Shown here: one piece after another, positions 8,519 through 18,274 of the stretch | Layout of the letters: every line of letters begins with the position of its first letter | Numbering within the stretch: position 1 is the first letter of the stretch | Assembly (NCBI RefSeq): GCF_001678945.1 | Contig: NZ_CP015124.1 | Span: 1,848,501 to 1,912,500, forward strand | Direction: 5' to 3' | Source: Phaeobacter gallaeciensis | GTDB taxonomy: Bacteria; Pseudomonadota; Alphaproteobacteria; Rhodobacterales; Rhodobacteraceae | DNA: 64,000 nt | The notes under the pieces: generated by a model | Seen by the model: only the letters and a program-made list of their open reading frames with translations | The model's database searches: none | Told to the model about the DNA's origin: nothing | Translations under genes and position numbers: made by a program

Positions 8519-8625
8519 AAGAGGGATCCCGCCCGCCTGTCGATCTCAGCCAAGGAAATCACAGGTAGGTCTTTTGGGGCGCCGCCGACCTTGCAGGTCG
8601 CGGGCAGCCGCCCCCGTTTCCGAAA

Positions 8626-8985
8626 TCAGCTGCCGGTCGCGCCCGCGCCGGGCACCCACATCTTTTCCAGCTGATAGAACTCGCGCACTTCGGGGCGAAA
8701 GATATGGACGATCACGTCGCCGGTATCGATCAGCACCCAGTCGCCAGCGTCCTTGCCCTCGACCTTGCTGATGATGCCATAGTCCTGCTTCAGCCGGTCG
8801 GTCAGCTTTTCGGCCATGGCCGCAACCTGCCGGGTTGAGCGACCGGACGCGATGACCATGAAGTCGCCAATGGCCGTTTTGCCGCGCAGATCGATCTGCA
8901 CAACATCTTCGGCCTTGTCATCATCCAGAGAGGTCAGGATCCGCTCCAGCAGCACCTCGCTGGTGGGTCGAGTCTTGGCAGGCAT
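8626..8985 (-). CDS. rsfS: Ribosomal silencing factor RsfS
   Basis: 119 residues of the RsfS/DUF143 family. The conserved core is EDVVQIDLRGKTAIGDFMVI, SGRSTRQVAAMAEKL and GDWVLIDTGDVIVHIF, ending in the FYQLEKMW motif. RsfS binds uL14 on the 50S subunit and prevents subunit joining under nutrient limitation. A sigma-70-like promoter lies about 110 bases upstream. The pairing with rlmH suggests a ribosome-maturation operon. Confidence 0.95.
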   Translation of the reverse strand: MPAKTRPTSEVLLERILTSLDDDKAEDVVQIDLRGKTAIGDFMVIASGRSTRQVAAMAEKLTDRLKQDYGIISKVEGKDAGDWVLIDTGDVIVHIFRPEVREFYQLEKMWVPGAGATGS

Positions 8986-9090
8986 AGGGGCTGCCTCATT
9001 AACAGCGGCAACTGCCGCTTGGGGTTCGGGTGACAGGACAGTGTCCTCCTTGCTGCGCGCCGAAACACCCCCGGCGCCGGGGCTGCGTTA

Positions 9091-9119
9091 AATGTAGCAA
9101 GACAGGGGCCTTTTTTCAA
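9091..9119 (-). promoter_or_regulatory. Candidate sigma-70 promoter for rsfS-rlmH
   Basis: On the minus strand TTGAAA (9119-9114), 17-base spacer, TACATT (9096-9091), about 105 bases before rsfS. A perfect CCCCGGCGCCGGGG palindrome lies just downstream in the leader (about 9069-9082). Confidence 0.45.
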
Positions 9120-9163
9120 TGAAGCTTCGCTGCATTGCCGCGATGGCATATGCGCACTCTTTT

Positions 9164-10528
9164 TCAACCCTTTGGCGCCTCTGGCGCGGGCTCTTCTACC
9201 GGCTCTGAGATTTCCAGCGGAGTATTCAAAACCCGAACTTCGCGCTGCGGGAAGGGAATCGATATGCCTTCAGCCTGAAAGGCGTCCCAGAGGGCAAGAA
9301 ACACATTGCCCCGGATATTGGTCAGCCCCGCCGTGGGATCGCTGATCCAGAACCGCAGCACATAATCGACGCTGCTGTCGCCAAAGCCGATGATGTGACA
9401 GACCGGCGCCTTGCCGGGGGTGGACAGCACCCGGTTCACCGAACGCGCAGCGGCAATGGCCACCCGGCGCACCTGATGCGGATCATCGCCATAGCCGGTA
9501 CCGAAATTGATATCGAGCCGCACGTAGCGGTCAGAATGGGACCAGTTCACCACCTGCGAGGTGATCAGATCCTCGTTCGGGATCAGGTATTCGCGCCCGT
9601 CCCGCGTCACAACAGAGACATAGCGCGCACCCAGCGCATTGATCCAGCCGAAGGTCTCCCCGAGCGAGATCACATCCCCCGGCTTGATCGAGCGATCCAT
9701 CAGGATGATGATGCCCGACACAAGATTGGACACCACCTTCTGCAGACCGAAACCGATGCCAACACCAACCGCACCGGACAGGACGGCCAGCCCGGTCAGG
9801 TCGAAGCCGATGGCGCGGATGCTGATAATGATTGCCAGCCCATAGAGGGCCAGCTGGATGGCCTTGCCGATCAGCACCTGCATCGAAGGAGAGATATCGC
9901 TGTTGCCCTTCAGCCCCTTGCCCGCCGCGTTAGAGCCGAAACGTGCCAGTGTCAGCAGCACCGCCGCAAGCATCAGCGCCTTCAGAACCGCTAGCATCGA
10001 CAGGTGCATGGCGCCAAATGTGATCGCAACGCTGTCCAGAAACTCTGCCACGTCATCGACAAGGTTCAGCGCCACCAGCGTCGCGTAGATCCACAGGGAC
10101 CATGTGAACAGCCGCCGCAGCGTGTGATTGCGCACCAGCCGAGCGATGATCCCGATCACCAGCCAGGCCGTGGCCAGGGTCGCTGCGATCCCGATCAGGT
10201 AGCTGCGCGACGGCCAGGTCACATTCTGCATCAGCAGGTAAGCCGCCCAGGACAAGACAATGAAGTAAATCAGCGTCAGCCGCCGGATCATGTGAATCAG
10301 CGCCCGCAGCCGCCACTTTGGCCAGCCGGTGCGGCGATGCCCCCAATTGTCCCACTGTGTTTTGGTCAAAAGACGCAGCAGATAAGCCAGAATCACCAGC
10401 CCGCCAACGATCAGCATCTGATACTGTCGCCAGCCCGGGGTCAGGAACTGCTCCGACAGCATCCAGACTTTGTTCCACAGCGACACCAGAAATTCGATCA
10501 ATGTCTCGGGCAACTGCTCTTGATTCAT
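9164..10528 (-). CDS. MscS-family mechanosensitive ion channel protein
   Basis: 454 residues with several N-terminal membrane helices followed by the MscS core. The core pore-lining helix is GAVGVGIGFGLQKVVSNLVSGIII and the beta domain begins KPGDVISLGETFGWI and VVTRDGREYLIPNEDLIT. The C-terminal cytoplasmic domain ends in an acidic Pro-rich tail. It should act as a turgor-release channel in the inner membrane. The frame extends further upstream, but the ATG at 10528 has GGAGGT 4 bases before it and is preferred. Confidence 0.9.
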   Translation of the reverse strand: MNQEQLPETLIEFLVSLWNKVWMLSEQFLTPGWRQYQMLIVGGLVILAYLLRLLTKTQWDNWGHRRTGWPKWRLRALIHMIRRLTLIYFIVLSWAAYLLMQNVTWPSRSYLIGIAATLATAWLVIGIIARLVRNHTLRRLFTWSLWIYATLVALNLVDDVAEFLDSVAITFGAMHLSMLAVLKALMLAAVLLTLARFGSNAAGKGLKGNSDISPSMQVLIGKAIQLALYGLAIIISIRAIGFDLTGLAVLSGAVGVGIGFGLQKVVSNLVSGIIILMDRSIKPGDVISLGETFGWINALGARYVSVVTRDGREYLIPNEDLITSQVVNWSHSDRYVRLDINFGTGYGDDPHQVRRVAIAAARSVNRVLSTPGKAPVCHIIGFGDSSVDYVLRFWISDPTAGLTNIRGNVFLALWDAFQAEGISIPFPQREVRVLNTPLEISEPVEEPAPEAPKG

Positions 10529-10666
10529 GGGGACCTCCACCGCCCAGCATGGCGTCGGCCGCAATGAGGTTGCAAGGAAAACCGCGCAGCCGGGATTGGG
10601 CGGCGCCCTTTCGAACCGCACTGCTCGAACCTTGATTGTCAGGCGGGGCGGATGTATCTGACAGGC

Positions 10667-10765
10667 ATGACCTTCGTATTGGCCCAGAAAATCGAACTGC
10701 AAGACCGCGCACGCCTGCGCGAACGGTTCTATGGCGCCGCCCGCACGGTCCTGGCGCGCCTATAA
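10667..10765 (+). CDS. Possible very small basic protein
   Basis: A 32-codon frame (or 37 codons from the in-frame ATG at 10652) encodes [12 protein letters not shown], then [20 protein letters not shown], and ends in TAA about 50 bases before leuC. It would form one basic amphipathic helix with 6 Leu. A short CAGG lies just before the ATG. Nothing identifies it; it could be a small protein, a leader peptide or chance. Confidence 0.2.
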   Translation: MTFVLAQKIELQDRARLRERFYGAARTVLARL

Positions 10766-10818
10766 GGCTGCAGCCCAGCCCAAAGCCAGCTATTCCAATA
10801 CAGAACGGGAGAGGACCC

Positions 10819-12225
10819 ATGTCCCCCAAGACACTCTATGACAAAATCTGGGATGCGCATCTCGCGCATGAAGCAGAGGACGGCACCTGCCTGCTTTATA
10901 TCGACCGCCACCTGGTTCACGAAGTAACCAGCCCGCAGGCCTTTGAGGGGCTGCGCATGGCGGGCCGCACCGTGCATTCCCCGGATAAAACCATCGCCGT
11001 GCCGGATCACAACGTGCCCACCACGATGGGCCGCGAAGACCCGGCGCAGATGACCGAGGAAAGCCGCATCCAGGTCGCGGCGCTCGACAAGAACGCCAAG
11101 GAATTCGGCGTGCACTATTACCCGGTCAGCGACATTCGTCAGGGTATCGTGCACATCGTCGGTCCCGAGCAAGGCTGGACCCTGCCCGGCATGACCGTGG
11201 TCTGCGGTGACAGCCACACAGCGACCCACGGCGCATTCGGCGCGCTGGCGCATGGTATCGGCACCTCCGAGGTCGAACACGTTCTGGCCACCCAGACGCT
11301 GATCCAGAAGAAATCCAAGAACATGAAAGTGGAGATCACCGGCAAGCTGAAACCGGGCGTCACCGCCAAGGACATCACCCTTGCCGTGATCGGCGAGACC
11401 GGCACCGCCGGCGGCACCGGCTATGTCATCGAATATTGCGGCGAAGCGATCCGCGATCTGTCGATGGAAGGCCGCATGACCGTCTGCAACATGGCCATCG
11501 AAGGCGGCGCCCGCGCTGGCCTGATCGCGCCGGATGAAACCACCTTTGAATACGTCAAAGGCCGCCCGCACGCCCCGAAAGGCGCCCAGTGGGAAGCCGC
11601 GATGGACTGGTGGAAGACGCTCTACACCGACGAAGGCGCGCATTTCGACAAGGTCGTGACGCTCAAAGGCGAAGACATCCAGCCCGTCGTGACCTGGGGC
11701 ACCTCGCCCGAGGACGTGCTGCCGATCACCGGCGTCGTGCCCGCCCCCGAAGAGTTCGAAGGCGGCAAGGTCGAAGCGGCGCGCCGCTCGATCGAGTATA
11801 TGGGGCTCACCCCCGGTCAGAAACTGACCGACATCGAGATCGACACCGTCTTCATCGGCTCCTGCACCAATGGCCGGATCGAGGATCTGCGGGCCGTGGC
11901 CGAAGTGGTCAAAGGCAAGAAGATCAAGGACGGCATGCGCGCCATGATCGTGCCCGGCTCGGGTCTGGTCCGCGCTCAGGCCGAAGAAGAAGGCCTGGCA
12001 GACATCTTCAAGGAGGCCGGTTTCGAGTGGCGCCTTGCGGGTTGCTCCATGTGCCTGGCGATGAACCCCGACCAGCTGTCCGAGGGTGAGCGCTGCGCCG
12101 CCACCTCGAACCGCAACTTCGAGGGGCGTCAGGGCTACAAGGGCCGCACCCATCTGGTCAGCCCGGCCATGGCCGCCGCCGCTGCCATCACCGGTCACCT
12201 GACCGATGTCCGTGATTTGATGTAA
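10819..12225 (+). CDS. leuC: 3-isopropylmalate dehydratase large subunit LeuC
   Basis: 468 residues, the normal LeuC length, of the aconitase superfamily. The three 4Fe-4S ligands are visible as Cys349 in [11 protein letters not shown] and Cys409 and Cys412 in [32 protein letters not shown] is the second signature. With LeuD it isomerises 2-isopropylmalate to 3-isopropylmalate in leucine biosynthesis. The start is the ATG behind GAGAGGACCC. leuD follows after 12 bases, so they form an operon. Confidence 0.97.
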   Translation: MSPKTLYDKIWDAHLAHEAEDGTCLLYIDRHLVHEVTSPQAFEGLRMAGRTVHSPDKTIAVPDHNVPTTMGREDPAQMTEESRIQVAALDKNAKEFGVHYYPVSDIRQGIVHIVGPEQGWTLPGMTVVCGDSHTATHGAFGALAHGIGTSEVEHVLATQTLIQKKSKNMKVEITGKLKPGVTAKDITLAVIGETGTAGGTGYVIEYCGEAIRDLSMEGRMTVCNMAIEGGARAGLIAPDETTFEYVKGRPHAPKGAQWEAAMDWWKTLYTDEGAHFDKVVTLKGEDIQPVVTWGTSPEDVLPITGVVPAPEEFEGGKVEAARRSIEYMGLTPGQKLTDIEIDTVFIGSCTNGRIEDLRAVAEVVKGKKIKDGMRAMIVPGSGLVRAQAEEEGLADIFKEAGFEWRLAGCSMCLAMNPDQLSEGERCAATSNRNFEGRQGYKGRTHLVSPAMAAAAAITGHLTDVRDLM

Positions 12226-12237
12226 GGAGCCAGCACG

Positions 12238-12843
12238 ATGGAAAAGTTTGAAAAGCTCACCGGTATCGCCGCGCCCATGCCGCTGGTCAACATCGACACC
12301 GACATGATCATCCCCAAGGTGTTCCTGAAATCGATCCAGCGGACCGGGTTCGGCAAGAACCTGTTCGACGAGATGCGCTATAACCGCGACGGCAGCGAAA
12401 TCCCCGATTTCGTGCTGAACAAGCCGCAATACCGCAACGCCGAGATCCTGGTTGCGGGCGATAACTTCGGCTGCGGCTCCTCCCGCGAACACGCGCCTTG
12501 GGCGATTGCGGATTTCGGCATCAAATGTGTGATCTCCACCTCCTTTGCCGACATCTTCTTCAACAACTGCTTCAAGAACGGCATCCTGCCGATCGTTCTG
12601 CCGCAGGAACAGGTCGATATCCTGATGAAGGACGCGGAAAAGGGCGCCAATGCCCGCATGACCGTGGATCTGGAAGCGCAGGAAATCACCACTTCGGACG
12701 GCGAAGTGATCAAGTTCGACGTCGATGCCTTCAAGAAGCACTGCCTTCTGAACGGTCTCGACGATATCGGGTTGACCATGGAGAAAGCCGGAGCGATCGA
12801 GGCCTTCGAAAACAAGATGGCCCAGGAACGCCCCTGGGTCTGA
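12238..12843 (+). CDS. leuD: 3-isopropylmalate dehydratase small subunit LeuD
   Basis: 201 residues. The swivelling-domain landmarks are [33 protein letters not shown] and [17 protein letters not shown], all typical of LeuD. It completes the isomerase with LeuC. The start codon follows the leuC stop by 12 bases with AAGGAG as ribosome site. A strong terminator lies 32 bases after the stop, so leuB, 4.3 kb away, is a separate transcription unit. Confidence 0.97.
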   Translation: MEKFEKLTGIAAPMPLVNIDTDMIIPKVFLKSIQRTGFGKNLFDEMRYNRDGSEIPDFVLNKPQYRNAEILVAGDNFGCGSSREHAPWAIADFGIKCVISTSFADIFFNNCFKNGILPIVLPQEQVDILMKDAEKGANARMTVDLEAQEITTSDGEVIKFDVDAFKKHCLLNGLDDIGLTMEKAGAIEAFENKMAQERPWV

Positions 12844-12874
12844 TCCCTTCCGGCATTGCCATTCTGACACATTT

Positions 12875-12905
12875 GAAAGCCGCCCGATCCGGGCGGCTTT
12901 CATTG
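12875..12905 (+). terminator. Rho-independent terminator of leuCD
   Basis: Perfect 12-bp stem (GAAAGCCGCCCG with CGGGCGGCTTTC) and 3-base loop ATC, with the T-rich end CTTTCATTG. Confidence 0.9.
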
Positions 12906-13277
12906 TTCCAGCACAGCCCCATTTGCGGCACCGCGCCACAATTGAGACATATTCCCTAAGATTCTCGCGGCCCGCGCAATCGCAGGTTCACCCCGTCATG
13001 ACGGCTTGCGGTTGACCCAGCCGCTCCCCCTAAATCTGGTATATCGGCCTACAAGGTGCTGAAACAGAAGGCATCTATTGATGTATTCCGGCACCAGTTC
13101 CGGTCCGAACACCCGCCCGGGTGGTGGATTCTCTTTCAGAACCCTTGAGTGGTTTCCTGCCAGCGTGCAGAAATAGGGCAGAATTGAGGCAGACTCCCGG
13201 ACGCAGATCCGGGACACAAGTTGGAACAAAGGCACGGCAAAGCACCGGCCAGTCCAGGTTGAAGGGAACAGATCGTA
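12906..13277. other. Non-coding stretch between leuD and a membrane-protein gene
   Basis: No supportable gene in these 372 bases. It contains a perfect 12-base palindrome CCGTCATGACGG (12993-13004). A TTGACC at 13012 could be a -35 element, but no well-spaced -10 is seen. Function is unknown. Confidence 0.5.
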
Positions 13278-14111
13278 GTGTTTGCACGCATCATAGGCGC
13301 GGCAACCCGCGGCGTATTGGTGGCATTGCTGATCGCGATGCCGTCCTTGCTGCTGCCGGTATCGGCCACCGAATCCCCCGAGATTATCGTCTTCATGGCG
13401 CTTCTGGGTGGCACCCTTACCTTTGCCGAGTATTTCTCCAGCTTTCCCAGCTTTGTCGAATTCCGTCAGGCACCGCCGCTGAACCGGATGCGGTTCCTGT
13501 CTCTTTTTGCCATGGTCGGGCTGCTCAGCCTGCTCGCCCGCCATCCGCTGGACCCGACCGGTCTGACCGCATTGGTGCATGAAGTGGCCGCGCGACTGGG
13601 CGCCGGGATGGATTTCGCCTACTCCCCGGTGCAGTTGACCACCCTGATGATGCCCGCCGATGTGCCCGACGCAACGGTTCTGGCGGTTCGCTCGGCAGCC
13701 GGGATCAGCTATCTGGTGGCGGCGCTCAGCATCATAACCTTTGCGCTGGCGGTCCGCATCGGGAACTGGCCGCTGGGCAACGGCGCCTTCAACGTCTGGG
13801 TTAACTTGCCGCTGTTCGATCCCACCACGGGCGGCGATGTGGTGATCCGTCTGCAACGGGACGGACGCGTCAACATGGTGATCGGCGCGCTGCTGCCGTT
13901 TGCCATTCCGGCGGCCATCAAACTGGCCTCGGGAATCATTGACCCCGCGGTGTTTGCCGCACCGCAGACTCTGGTCTGGACGGTCAGCGCCTGGGCCTTT
14001 GTCCCAGCCTCGATGATCATGCGCGGGCTGGCGCTGCTGCGGGTGGCCGAGTTGATCGCCCAGCGCCGCCGCGCCGCCTATGCCGATCCCGAGACTCTGC
14101 AAACCGCATGA
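13278..14111 (+). CDS. Integral membrane protein of unknown function
   Basis: 277 residues starting at GTG, with AGGGAA about 11 bases upstream; no in-frame ATG is near. About five hydrophobic helices are seen (residues 12-32, 38-55, 72-90, 140-160 and 195-245). Loop sequence includes VWVNLPLFDPTTGGDVV and a basic C-terminus (AQRRRAAYADPE). I do not recognise a named family; similar proteins are known to me only as conserved roseobacter membrane proteins. Its TGA overlaps the ATG of the next gene (ATGA), so the two are translationally coupled and probably work together. Confidence 0.75.
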   Translation: MFARIIGAATRGVLVALLIAMPSLLLPVSATESPEIIVFMALLGGTLTFAEYFSSFPSFVEFRQAPPLNRMRFLSLFAMVGLLSLLARHPLDPTGLTALVHEVAARLGAGMDFAYSPVQLTTLMMPADVPDATVLAVRSAAGISYLVAALSIITFALAVRIGNWPLGNGAFNVWVNLPLFDPTTGGDVVIRLQRDGRVNMVIGALLPFAIPAAIKLASGIIDPAVFAAPQTLVWTVSAWAFVPASMIMRGLALLRVAELIAQRRRAAYADPETLQTA

Positions 14112-15196
14112 GACGCCGCGCCGGTCTTGTTCTGTCCGGCGCCTTCCTTTTGCTGTCTCTGTTCCTGCCCGCACAGGCTGATACGGTGCGGATCGCGACC
14201 TTCAATACCGAACTGTTCCGCAAGGGTCCCGGCCTGCTGCTACGCGATATCGAGCGCGGAGAGGACCCGCAGATCGCCGCCGTGATCGACGTCATCCTGG
14301 CGGCAAAGCCTGATGTTCTGACCTTGCAGGGTATTGACTGGGATTATTCCAACCGGACCCTTCGGGCGCTCGAGCGCCATCTGGCTCTCGCCGGGCATCC
14401 TTTCCCCTATCTGTTTGCCGCCGCGCCGAATGCTGGCCTTCCCACGGGGCTGGATCTGGATGGTGATGGACGTCTGGGTGGCCCGGGGGATTCCCAGGGC
14501 TATGGCGATTTCACCGGCCGCGGCGGAATCGCCGTCCTGTCCCGTATCCCCATCGACACGGCTGAGGTTCTCGACCTTTCGCCGATGCTGTGGCGCGACC
14601 TGCCCGGTGCGTTGCTGCCACAAAACGCGGACGGCAGCCCCTTCCCGTCGGCCACGGCACAGGCGGTGCAGCGGCTATCCTCCACCGCCCATTGGGTGGT
14701 TCCACTACGCCTGCCCGGTGGAGCGCGGCTGGATTTGCTGACTTTTCAGGCGGGACCACCGGTGTTTGATGGACCGGAAGACCGCAATGGCCGCCGCAAC
14801 CATGACGAAATCCGCCTGTGGCAACTGTTGCTGGATGGCCGCCTGCCCGAACCGTTCCACCCTGCTGATCTGCGCCAGTTCGTGATCGCTGGCGGCGCCA
14901 ATCTGGACCCTGGCAAAGGCGCGGGCATCAAAGCCGCAATCCGCCAGCTATTGGACGATCCCAGACTTCAGGACCCCCGCCCCACCAGTGCCGAGGCGGG
15001 CCGCAACACGGTGGAGTGGGACAACGCCGGGCAGATGCGGGTCGACTATATCCTCCCCTCGGTCAATCTGCCGGTGGCAGATGCAGGGGTGCTCTGGTCC
15101 CTCCCGGGCACGGACAGCGCCTCCCGCGCCAGCCGTCACCGGCTGGTCTGGGTTGATATTGAACTGCCAAGACCGGATCCTTCAGGCTCCGACTAA
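14108..15196 (+). CDS. Secreted endonuclease/exonuclease/phosphatase (EEP) fold protein with altered active site
   Basis: 362 residues with a signal peptide (GLVLSGAFLLLSLFLPAQA) and an EEP fold: VRIATFNTEL at the N-terminus, RVDYILPS and SRHRLVWVDIEL at the C-terminus. Several acidic positions usual in this fold are replaced: QE is QG (Gly75), GDxN is GGAN (Gly263) and SDH is SRH (Arg343). Asn33, Asn265 and His344 are kept. A D-x-D-G-D-G-R segment (about 116-122) could bind calcium. It overlaps the upstream membrane protein by 4 bases and the convergent epimerase gene by 15. It is secreted, but catalysis is doubtful. Confidence 0.8.
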   Translation: MRRRAGLVLSGAFLLLSLFLPAQADTVRIATFNTELFRKGPGLLLRDIERGEDPQIAAVIDVILAAKPDVLTLQGIDWDYSNRTLRALERHLALAGHPFPYLFAAAPNAGLPTGLDLDGDGRLGGPGDSQGYGDFTGRGGIAVLSRIPIDTAEVLDLSPMLWRDLPGALLPQNADGSPFPSATAQAVQRLSSTAHWVVPLRLPGGARLDLLTFQAGPPVFDGPEDRNGRRNHDEIRLWQLLLDGRLPEPFHPADLRQFVIAGGANLDPGKGAGIKAAIRQLLDDPRLQDPRPTSAEAGRNTVEWDNAGQMRVDYILPSVNLPVADAGVLWSLPGTDSASRASRHRLVWVDIELPRPDPSGSD

Positions 15197-16096
15197 GCGG
15201 CGGGAACGAAGATCCTGATCAAGCCTCTTTTTCACATAGGCGGCAGGCAGCGCTCGCGATATCGCCTCGGCCAGTGGCGTTTCCTGAAAATCTGGGAGGA
15301 GGTTCCGCAACACGCTGCCGTCCAGCCGGTGCGCCGTATTCCAGAGGTAGCGCATCTCCAGCAGGCAGCGCCCCAACGGCCAGACCGGGGCCGCCAGCCT
15401 TAATGGCCACCACGACATGCCTTTCAGCGCGACCGGTTTGTTCAGGCTCTCATTCACTGCCGCAAACAACTCTCGCCCCGTGAGGGTGTAGCCCGGAAAC
15501 GGCACATCCAGATAGACCGGCAATTCATCCCCGCGCGCAGCCAGTGCAACGGCAGCCCGCGCCAGATCCGGCAGAAAGGCCCAGGCATGCTGCAGATCCG
15601 GGTTACCAGGATAGACGAACCGGCCCTTTGCGAGTTTCGCCGTCATCACCGCGTCAAACCAATTGCCCGACTGTTCGGTATCCAGAAAATCACCTGCTCT
15701 CAGAACGATGGTCCGCACGCCGGAAGTCCGGTAGGCATTCTCCATCGCGATGCGGATGCGGCCCAAGGGATTTTCGGCCCGATGGGGCGAGCGTTCGGAC
15801 CAGGGCGACGGTGTGCTGGCACCAAAGACATAGACATTGCCCGGCACAATCACCGTGGCGCCGCTGGCCTTGGCCGCCGCGATGATCTTTGCGTGCAGAT
15901 CCGGCACCTGCGCCGCCCAGTCGGGATAGGCCGGGTTCCAGGCCGCAACGATCACATCCTTGCCCTGCGCCGACTGCATCAGATTGTCCCGTTTGCGGTC
16001 AAAGCGGGTGACCTCGGCCCCCGCCTGTTCAAAGGCATGGGCGCAAGCACGGCCGAACCGGCCAGAGGCGCCGAGAATGAGAACCTTCCGTGTCAT
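15182..16096 (-). CDS. NAD(P)-dependent epimerase/dehydratase family protein
   Basis: 304 residues with an N-terminal Rossmann fold: the nucleotide loop GASGRFG at about residues 9-15 and an FDRKRDN segment after the second strand. It is an extended SDR-like or NmrA-like oxidoreductase. The usual Tyr-x-x-x-Lys is not obvious; VPGNVYVFGAS lies where the active-site Ser/Tyr segment would be. The substrate is unknown. It is divergent from a LysR regulator gene 92 bases away, the standard arrangement of a LysR target, so it is probably under that regulator. Confidence 0.8.
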   Translation of the reverse strand: MTRKVLILGASGRFGRACAHAFEQAGAEVTRFDRKRDNLMQSAQGKDVIVAAWNPAYPDWAAQVPDLHAKIIAAAKASGATVIVPGNVYVFGASTPSPWSERSPHRAENPLGRIRIAMENAYRTSGVRTIVLRAGDFLDTEQSGNWFDAVMTAKLAKGRFVYPGNPDLQHAWAFLPDLARAAVALAARGDELPVYLDVPFPGYTLTGRELFAAVNESLNKPVALKGMSWWPLRLAAPVWPLGRCLLEMRYLWNTAHRLDGSVLRNLLPDFQETPLAEAISRALPAAYVKKRLDQDLRSRRLVGA

Positions 16097-16174
16097 GATC
16101 TGTTCCTTCCATCGTGGACAGGCTCAATGTATCCATTCACCAAAATATACCAATTGCATAAATTTTCAGATCTG

Positions 16175-16192
16175 CCATTCAGTATTGAATGG
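16175..16192. promoter_or_regulatory. Palindrome overlapping the LysR start codon, likely autoregulatory site
   Basis: Perfect 7-bp arms CCATTCA and TGAATGG around GTAT; the right arm contains the ATG of the regulator (16189). No Shine-Dalgarno is visible before that ATG. A bound protein here would block initiation of the LysR gene. Confidence 0.5.
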
Positions 16193-17097
16193 ACAAAACG
16201 ACACTCAGCGACTGGTCCCTGATCCAGAGCTTCCTTGCCGTGGCCGAAACCGGCTCGCTCTCGGCGGCGGCCGCGCAGCTGGGGCGCAGCCAGCCCACCA
16301 TGGGCCGCCATATTCAGACCCTCGAAGAGCAGCTTGGGCAGCGGCTGTTCAACCGCCATCCGCGCGGCCTACACCTAAGCCCGGAAGGCGAAGCATTGCT
16401 GCCAATGGCGCAGGACATTCACGCCCGCATGCACGCGATTGGCCTGACTGCGGCGGGCCAATCGCAGGATCTGAAGGGCACCGTGCGCATCACCGCCAGC
16501 ATCTTTGCCTCACATTACATCTTGCCGCAGATCCTTGCCGATATCCGCGCTGCGCTGCCGCAGATCGAACTGGAACTGGTGCCCAGCGATGCCTCGGAAA
16601 ACCTGGTGTTCCGCGCTGCCGATATCGCCGTGCGGATGTACCGCCCGACCCAGCTTGATATTGTGACCCGCCACATCACGGACCTGCCGCTCGGGGCCTT
16701 TGCCGCCAAACGGTATCTGGACCGCCGCGGACGGCCAACAGATCTGGAAAGCCTCTGGGCCCATGATCTGATCGGCTATGACGATGACGATCTGATCCTG
16801 CGCACCATGCGGGCAATGGGCATCCACGCGGACAGGCATCACTTTGCTGTCCGCTGTGACAACCAATCCGCCTACTGGCAGCTCTTACGGGCGGGCTGCG
16901 GGATCGGGTTTTCGCAATGCGGTGTCGCCCATCTGGACCCCGAGGTAGAAGAGCTGGATCTGGACATTCACATACCTCCCCTGCCGGTCTGGCTGGCGGC
17001 CCATGCCAGCATGCGGCAGACCCCACGGATCAGGCGGGTCTGGGATATGCTGGCCACCGGGCTGGAAAAGGCTGCAAAGCGGCCTCCAGCCCCTTAA
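16189..17097 (+). CDS. LysR family transcriptional regulator
   Basis: 302 residues, typical LysR size. The N-terminal winged helix-turn-helix is at about residues 10-65 ([51 protein letters not shown]). The effector domain follows from about 90. It is transcribed away from the NAD(P)-dependent epimerase-like gene, its probable target. The start lies within a perfect palindrome, suggesting tight autoregulation. Effector unknown. Confidence 0.9.
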   Translation: MDKTTLSDWSLIQSFLAVAETGSLSAAAAQLGRSQPTMGRHIQTLEEQLGQRLFNRHPRGLHLSPEGEALLPMAQDIHARMHAIGLTAAGQSQDLKGTVRITASIFASHYILPQILADIRAALPQIELELVPSDASENLVFRAADIAVRMYRPTQLDIVTRHITDLPLGAFAAKRYLDRRGRPTDLESLWAHDLIGYDDDDLILRTMRAMGIHADRHHFAVRCDNQSAYWQLLRAGCGIGFSQCGVAHLDPEVEELDLDIHIPPLPVWLAAHASMRQTPRIRRVWDMLATGLEKAAKRPPAP

Positions 17098-17170
17098 ATT
17101 CAAGGCCGCGTTATTGACCCTGCCCGCGGTGCAGAGTACCCCAATTCCAGCTATTTCAAGGAGGAAGCGC

Positions 17171-18274
17171 ATGTCCAACCCATCGATTCTGATTCTGCCC
17201 GGAGACGGCATCGGCCCCGAGGTCATGGGCGAGGTCCGCAAGGTCATCGGCTGGTACGGTGACAAGCGCGACATTCAGTTCGATGTGAGCGAGGATCTGG
17301 TCGGCGGTGCCGCCTATGACAAGCACGGCACCCCGCTGCATGACGACACCATGGCCAAGGCACAGGAAGTCGACGCCGTCCTGCTGGGCGCGGTGGGCGG
17401 CCCGAAATACGACGTGCTGGATTTCTCGGTCAAACCGGAACGCGGCCTCTTGCGCCTGCGCAAGGAGATGGACCTTTACGCCAACCTGCGCCCTGCGCAG
17501 TGCTTTGACGCGCTGGCGGATTTCTCGTCCCTGAAAAAGGACGTCGTCGCGGGCCTCGACATCATGATCGTGCGCGAACTGACCTCTGGCATCTACTTTG
17601 GTGAGCCGCGCGGCATCATCGAGGAAGGCAACGAGCGCGTCGGTATCAACACCCAGCGCTACACCGAAAGCGAGATCGACCGCGTCGCACGCTCCGCCTT
17701 CGAACTGGCGATGAAACGCGACAAGAAGCTCTGCTCGATGGAAAAGGCCAACGTCATGGAATCCGGCATTCTGTGGCGCGAAGTGGTGACCGAGGTTGGC
17801 AAGGAATACCCCGAGGTCGAGCTCAGCCACATGTACGCCGACGCCGGCGCCATGCAGCTGTGCCGCTGGCCCAAGCAGTTCGACGTGATCGTCACCGACA
17901 ACCTGTTTGGCGACCTTCTGTCCGACGCCGCGGCGATGCTGACCGGCTCTTTGGGCATGCTGCCCTCGGCCAGCCTCGGCAAACCGATGGCCAACGGTCG
18001 TCCCAAGGCGCTCTATGAGCCGGTGCACGGCTCTGCCCCCGACATCGCCGGTCAGGGCAAGGCGAACCCGATTGCCTGTATCCTCAGCTTTGCCATGGCG
18101 CTGCGCTATTCTTTCGACATGGGCGAAGAGGCTGATCGGCTCGAAGCCGCTGTCGAAAAGGTTCTGGCCGATGGTGTGCGCACCGCAGACCTTCTGGGCG
18201 AAGAAGGCGTCACGCCGGTCTCGACCAGCGAAATGGGCGACGCCATCGTCGCAGCGCTCGACGCCAGCCTCTAA
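17171..18274 (+). CDS. leuB: 3-isopropylmalate dehydrogenase LeuB
   Basis: 367 residues. Landmarks are [24 protein letters not shown], the substrate-binding Arg-rich [17 protein letters not shown], the REL[TS]SGIYFG segment, YADAGAMQL and the metal-binding [15 protein letters not shown]. It oxidatively decarboxylates 3-isopropylmalate to 4-methyl-2-oxopentanoate with NAD+. The start has an excellent AAGGAGGAAGCGC site. A candidate promoter TTGACC-N17-TACCCC lies at 17114-17142. The stop codon interlocks with that of the convergent Na/Pi transporter gene. Confidence 0.97.
   Translation: MSNPSILILPGDGIGPEVMGEVRKVIGWYGDKRDIQFDVSEDLVGGAAYDKHGTPLHDDTMAKAQEVDAVLLGAVGGPKYDVLDFSVKPERGLLRLRKEMDLYANLRPAQCFDALADFSSLKKDVVAGLDIMIVRELTSGIYFGEPRGIIEEGNERVGINTQRYTESEIDRVARSAFELAMKRDKKLCSMEKANVMESGILWREVVTEVGKEYPEVELSHMYADAGAMQLCRWPKQFDVIVTDNLFGDLLSDAAAMLTGSLGMLPSASLGKPMANGRPKALYEPVHGSAPDIAGQGKANPIACILSFAMALRYSFDMGEEADRLEAAVEKVLADGVRTADLLGEEGVTPVSTSEMGDAIVAALDASL

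Noticed and set aside
10667..10818. Leucine attenuator before leuC
   Set aside because: The small frame has only scattered Leu codons, and no terminator/antiterminator pair with a T-run is visible.
10729..12939. 736-codon open frame on the minus strand
   Set aside because: Antisense shadow of leuC and leuD; no recognisable domain or ribosome site.
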